DNA of 64,000 nt from Dermatemys mawii (taxonomy: Eukaryota; Chordata; Testudines; Dermatemydidae), in contig ML677385.1 in the NCBI GenBank assembly GCA_007922305.1, positions 7,714,336 through 7,778,335 on the forward strand, in the 5' to 3' direction. The notes below the pieces were generated by a model. That model was not told the origin of the DNA and did not search any database. It worked only from the letters and a program-made list of their open reading frames with translations. The position numbers and the translations under genes were made by a program. Positions 59,135 to 64,000 of the stretch are shown piece by piece (the stretch's first letter is position 1; each line of letters starts with the position of its first letter).

Positions 59135-60865
59135 ATGACTTTAATGGTGCATTTTGTAACAACAGAACCTAGTGAAAATGTCCCTGCAATGGTGACTGTC
59201 AGAGAGCATTTTCTAGAATTTATTGACATTGATGATACTACAGGAGCTGGTATGACAAATGTGTTTCTTAAAAAGCTGGAAGATATGGGAATTGAGATAG
59301 CTGATGTGAGACATCAGGGCTACGATAATGTGCCAACATGAGAGGATAGAACAGAGGAGTGCAGACATGGATCAGAGTTAAACCCTCAAGCTTTTTTTCT
59401 CCCATGCAGTTCTCATTCATTGAACTTGGTGGTCAGTGATGCAGCATCAGCTTCTAATGAGGCTGCTGAATTTTTAAATGTAATTCAAAGCATCTATGGA
59501 TTTTTCTCTGCATCAGCTCACTGACGGCAAATTTTCAAGCAATATCTGGGAACATCCTCTCTGACACTGAAACCACTGAGTGCCACACGATGGGAAAGTC
59601 AAGTGGAGGTGATAAAGCCTATCACACACTAAATTGGGAAGATAGATGATGCCATAGTTGCCATTATGGAGGATAATGCTATGACTGGAACTGTTTGTGG
59701 GAGAACAGTGGCAGAGAGAAATGGAATCACCAGAAACATACATAACTTCAAATTTCTGTGTGGCTTGGTGTTGTGGTATATCACACTGTTATAAATAAAT
59801 GTTGTAAGCAAGAGACTCCAAGGTATTGACCTTGATATATCTGGAGCAATGGAACAACTGGACAAAGCAAAGTCATACCTACAGTCTTGCCAGCCAGATG
59901 AGGGATTTCAAAATGTTTTGAAGAGTGCACAGAAGTTGGCAGAGGAACTTCACACTGAAGCTATTTTCCCACCCATTCAAGAATACAAAAGTCACTGAAG
60001 AAGAAAACATTTTGATTATGTGGCACAGGATCAGAGCCGGCGCAAGCTCTAGGCGACCTAGGTGGTCGCCTAGGGCGGCATGATTTGCAGGGCGGCTTTT
60101 AGCCGCCCTCGGTGGCAGCACCTCCAAGGGCAGGCACCAGCGGCGAACCTTGGGGACAGCGCACCGTCCACAATTGGGGCGACGCTCCGCAGCTTTCGGC
60201 AGCGTTTTGGCGGCAGTGCTATGATTTTTTTTTTTTTTGCTTCGCCGCCTAGGGTGGCAAAACAGCTGATGCCAGCACTGCATGGGATAATCACATGAGA
60301 CCCCAAACCACAATTCAAAGTTGAATTCTTTAACCAAGTGCTAGATTGTGCAATACAGTCAGTTGAGGAACGTTTCATGCAGCTCAAGGAACACAGCAGT
60401 ATATTTGGGATGTTGTATGATATTCCAAAACTCCTCACTATACCTGAAGAAGACCTACACTAGCAATGCAGGGCACTAGAGACAGTGTTGACACATGATG
60501 ACATGTACAATATTTATGTGAGTGATTTAGGTGAGGAACTGAAAGCCCTTTCAAGATACATTTCAGCAGGATAAACTCCAAAAGCTGTTCTGGAATATAT
60601 GTGCACAAATAAGATGACCACCCTCTTTCCAAATGCTTTTGTTGCTCTGCGCATACTTCTAACACTTCCTGTAGCAGCTGCCAGTGGAGAATGCAGCTTC
60701 TCTAAGCTGAAGTTAATAAAAACACATCTAGGCTCCACAAGGTCACAGGAGAGGCTGGTCAGCCTTCCTACCATCTCAATAGAGCATGAGCTGGCCCAGA
60801 CTGTGGACCTTCAGGAAGCAGTTCAAATCTTTGAAATCAAGAAGGCACAGAAGGCATCACTTTGA
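59135..60865 (+). pseudogene. hAT transposase (DUF4371/ZMYM-like) pseudogene
   Basis: The first open segment (59135-59341) carries the RNase H-like core start: FLEFIDIDDTTGAGMTNVFL, then EIADVRHQGYDN, where the tyrosine-aspartate-asparagine motif is typical. After stops and an insertion, the C-terminal dimerisation region survives at 60599-60865 (PVAAASGECSFSKLKLIKTH, then RLVSLPTISIEHEL). Relatives encode about 700 or more residues; here the zinc-finger N-terminus is absent and the middle is broken. Inactive. Confidence 0.85.
60032..60280. mobile_element. Non-autonomous hAT inserted into the hAT transposase relic
   Basis: Left end CAGAGCCGGCGCAAGC and right end GATGCCAGCACTG are imperfect inverted ends. 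CACAGGAT and CATGGGAT (60024-60031 and 60281-60288) match at six of eight. The GC-rich interior (GTCGCCTAGGGCGGC near the left, GCCGCCTAGGGTGGC near the right) is itself an inverted repeat. The CAGnGCCGGC terminus resembles the end of the host relic. Confidence 0.8.
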
Positions 60866-61147
60866 TTATTCAGCCAGATAAAGCTGTCAGTGTTTACTAT
60901 GCAGACAAGAAAAGTTACATTTGCTGTTCAGGCGTTTGAAAGTTAAATGTTACTTAAAATTTCTGAATAAGGCATTTTAAGTTGTTAGTTTTCCTCTTCC
61001 GGAGCAGGTAGCAGAGCAGTAGCATGAAAAGAGTAGAACAGGAAGAAGGCATAATTGAGACCTTTCAAAGTTTTGGCTCAAGCTAGGAGGGTATGGGCTC
61101 ATTTGAGCTCCCCACTTCAGGTGCCATAATGTTGTGGGCCGGCCCTG

Positions 61148-61500
61148 CTCAACATTTTGATTTTGTGCTAAATGAATGCACATATCTTCCCTCTTCTTAC
61201 CCTCCCCTCTGTTTATTAGTTTAATGCCCTCCAGTCTACTCCACTCTGACCCCAAGGAGACTGATTGCCCTTCAACACTGATGGAGGCCATTCAAACTCT
61301 ACAGCCTCCTCTCCCCATAGAAGGTAGACCAATGTTCCACGAAACCAAAATGCTACACCACCACCATTTACCTCGCTAGCCATTCACTTCCAGAATCTTC
61401 TGTCTTCCTTTGTTCATTGGACTGGAAGGCTCTCAGACAGTCACTTCGACATTCTTCTTCAGCATGCTTCTGAGTTTTCTGAGGTAATCTGTGAGCGATC
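61148..61500. other. Unassigned DNA
   Basis: Nothing recognised. Confidence 0.35.
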
Positions 61501-63335
61501 CTGTGATGCAATGTCATTAGTGGCAATATGAACCACGATCAATGGATGCTGGCCCATCAGCTTCAGAAAGCTGTTCCAATCTTAGAATGACCCCATGTCT
61601 GTGCTCTGAGAAGGCAGCATGCTGTCCTGTTGTCTGCCTGCTCCTTGCAGACTGTTCTTTTGAACATATATGTATTTGAAACTGTATTATCTGCATTAAC
61701 AACCATACACAAATAACAAAGAATGTGTTAACATGGGAACAAAGAGATTCCAGTATGAAGTATTGACCGAGACAACATGGCTGGATAGCAGGCCCTTGCA
61801 TCATTGTCAGCTGACTGGCATAAAAAAAAGTCTCCAATGTAAAGCCCAGTTTGTGAATGAAGTCCATATAATACAGAGCATTGCAATGAGAGAGAACTGA
61901 AAATATCACCGGTAGCGAGAAACCTGCATGCATCAACCAACCAGAGGTGACTGCATGGTCTCGGAGCATGAGGACGCAGATATAGTCTGCCCAGACTCTA
62001 GGAAATACTTGGGGCCAGTGGACCCACTGTGGCAGACAGGTGTGGGCATGGTTGTAGTTCCTCTTGGGAGCTCTCACGGTTGTATAATTTCTGGCCAGAC
62101 CTTTTGTATAGCTCCACCTTATGACTGCCAGCTACATCATTTGTCTTTCAAAATCACCTGCGACAAATTTTTTGCCCCATCAGGCATTAGTAGCTCAACC
62201 CAGAATTCCAATGGGCAGTGGAGACTGCACGAACTCTGGCATAACTACCCATAGTGCACTGCTCTGAAAATCGACACTAGCCTATAGTTGAACTGCTCCT
62301 TACTACTGTTTAGGGAGGCTGTGTATGGCTTCATGAGCCAAGGCATTAAGAGGTAGATTGGGCCCCCAAGGATAACTACAGGCATTTCAACATCCCCAAT
62401 GGTAATTCTACTGTGAGGGCTGCTCTCATCTTGGTATTCTTGCTCTTCAAGGAGGGGAAAGCAAGTCACAAAGTCAAAGTCACTGTCACAAAAGTCACAA
62501 GTCATTGTCGTTGCCTCCTCACCTGCTTTTGCAGGTTCTGCACATCCTGCAGGATAATGTGCAAGATGTTTACAACACTCACAACAGCAGTGGTGAGCTG
62601 AGCGGGCTCCATGCTTGCCATGAAATCACTGGGGAAATTTGCTATTGGGGCAAGAGCAGGAGAGCAGAGTGCCAGCGGAAGTGGTGGATGACAACGGTTT
62701 CCTGATGCAGATGCCACCAGAATAGATATTTATTAAGAAGGACGACAAGAGGACCTGTGAGGTGGATTCATGGCAGCAGGAGAGCAAAGCGCCAGCAACG
62801 ATGGTTTCCCGAGGAATAACACACATTCCCAGGAGCCCATGACTGACAACATGGAAAAATTTGCTATCGGGGCAAGAGCAGGAGAGCACGATGCCACAAG
62901 AATAGATATTATTCAGAAGGATGAGAGGGCCTGAGAAGTGGATTCATGGCACCAGGAGAGCAGCAAAACAATCATATTGCGCCATCTGCTGAAAGCAGTA
63001 TGGCGCCTGCACGGGAAAAAGGGCGCAAAACGACTGTCTGCCATTGCTTTCATGGAGAGAGGGGCGACTAATGAGATGCGCCACAAAAACCCATGAGAAT
63101 ATTTTTGCCCCATTATGCACTGGGAGCTAAACCCAGAATTTCAATGGGCAGCGGAGACTGCGGGAAATGTGGGATAGGTATCCAAGCGCACCACTCCAAG
63201 AGTTGATGCTAGACTTGGTACTGTGAATGCACTCCGCCGACTTAGTGCATTTAGTGGGGACACACACAGTCGAATGTATACAACCTGTTCAGAAAAATTT
63301 GACCAAATTTCATAGTGTAGACTTACTCTTAGTTC
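61501..63335 (-). mobile_element. Old, rearranged PIF/Harbinger relic
   Basis: A second Harbinger family is represented by a decayed nuclease (62245-62620, minus strand) and a subterminal segment present twice in the same orientation: CCCAGAATTCCAATGGGCAG at about 62199 and CCCAGAATTTCAATGGGCAG at about 63133. The rightmost end reads CATAGTGTAGACTTACTC. Between 62639 and 63000 a segment starting TTGCTAT(T/C)GGGGCAAGAGC is tandemly duplicated. The left boundary is uncertain. A 186-codon minus-strand open frame at 61517-62077 is unexplained and may be part of the relic. Confidence 0.6.
62245..62620 (-). pseudogene. Harbinger DDE nuclease remnant with lost catalytic aspartate
   Basis: On the minus strand the N-terminal part (MEPAQLTTAVVSVVNILHII, near 62610-62550) is joined by deletion to a central part. 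The central part reads GDVEMPVVILGGPIYLLMPW and then LMKPYTASLNSSKEQFNYRL, colinear with GEVEMPIMILGDLAYPLMPW of the nuclease at 38382-39623. The second catalytic aspartate (GD) is replaced by glycine (GG). The rest of the domain is missing. Confidence 0.8.
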
Positions 63336-64000
63336 CCTTCTTGTATGGGATTAAGCTATACTGGTACAAGGCATTTTTCTATTGGTACAACTGGATTCAC
63401 ATTAAGGGTTGTAATAGTATAATCGTATTGGTTATAAAAATCACACTCCCAACCAAAATAGTTATACTGGTTTAAATAATTAATAATAAATGAAATAATA
63501 ATAATAAAAGTAGAGATCACATATTAGCAAAGAAATAAACGAGTGACTATTGTTTCTGTGAAAAATAAAAGCATTATTTAAAATAAGGGGGGGAAATAAT
63601 AATTTCATGTAGTGTTAAAGTGGTTTCAAAAGTGTTAAAGTGTGGTTTCAAATAGCTGTGTAATGCCTTATAGACATAAGCATAACTGTGATAGTTCCAA
63701 ATAAATTATTCTTCCTTAGTTTTATAATTTAGTAAACCTTATAAAAAAAGTGACAATATTAATTTTATTTTTTAAAGATAAAGCTGCAGAGGTTAAAGTA
63801 ATTTTCAGTTACTGAAGTAAAAATTTAGGATCTATTTAAAGAAATAGATTTAAATGCCATTGGAAAACTCAAGTGCAAAGTTGAAACACTATTCATGCCA
63901 TTTAATAATTTAACTAATCAATTCTGTCTCATTTGAGTGACTTTTTTACAGGTCAGTCCTGCCTTTAAGGATTTAATTTTACAGATCTTTGATCTCGCTA
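63336..64000. other. Unassigned AT-rich DNA
   Basis: Nothing recognised; strongly AT-rich. Confidence 0.4.

Larger units (their letters stand above)
59050..61147 (+). mobile_element. hAT transposon relic with ZMYM/DUF4371-type transposase
   Basis: A degraded plus-strand transposase occupies 59135-60865, and the right terminus GGGCCGGCCCTG ends at 61147. The left terminus was not found; the copy is probably 5'-truncated. Another non-autonomous hAT (60032-60280) interrupts it. Confidence 0.75.

Overview
The window is vertebrate, almost certainly turtle, nuclear DNA. The organism call is inference from the mix of repeat families: CR1 LINE copies, GIY-YIG Penelope pieces, a DIRS-type relic, many hAT and PIF/Harbinger elements, and a Myb/SANT-plus-DDE Harbinger of a kind common in turtle genomes. 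Gene density is very low, and almost everything visible is mobile DNA of different ages.

Only one host coding exon can be recognised. The Gla-domain exon of a proline-rich Gla protein, best match PRRG1, lies on the minus strand at 3322-3482 with clean splice sites. A CpG-rich block at about 34.5-35.4 kb is the only promoter-like region and could be the first-exon region of the same gene. If so, 3.5-34.5 kb is intron and 35.4-64 kb lies upstream of the gene. The start-codon exon and the transmembrane/proline-rich exon were not found.

1-16 kb: Gla exon, hAT elements (one only 48 bp long), a Penelope hairpin, a Tigger-like element, and a long antisense CR1 copy split by another Tigger-like element that holds a 400-base assembly gap. 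16-28 kb: probable retroviral LTR, degraded minus-strand DIRS-like retrotransposon, a degraded minus-strand element between two divergent direct repeats, a Harbinger MITE, and a Penelope copy with a GIY-YIG remnant. 28-40 kb: Harbinger MITEs, the CpG island, and a 4.0-kb Harbinger element that carries both genes of the family. 40-51 kb: hAT and Harbinger elements, several nested, with intact 8-bp target duplications. 51-64 kb: mostly unassigned AT-rich DNA, then two MITEs, a hAT transposase relic with an insertion, and a second, older Harbinger relic.

The most interesting system is the Harbinger element at 35988-39992. It carries a two-exon Myb/SANT-like gene on the plus strand and a DDE nuclease on the minus strand; the two face each other across opposed poly(A) signals. 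Both are lightly damaged (two frameshifts; two TGA stops). Inside the intron of the Myb-like gene, on the opposite strand, is a 100-codon open frame. A consensus splice donor and a plausible acceptor could join it to a well-placed ATG. I do not recognise this candidate third gene. MITEs at 30.2 and 33.0 kb share the ends of this element.
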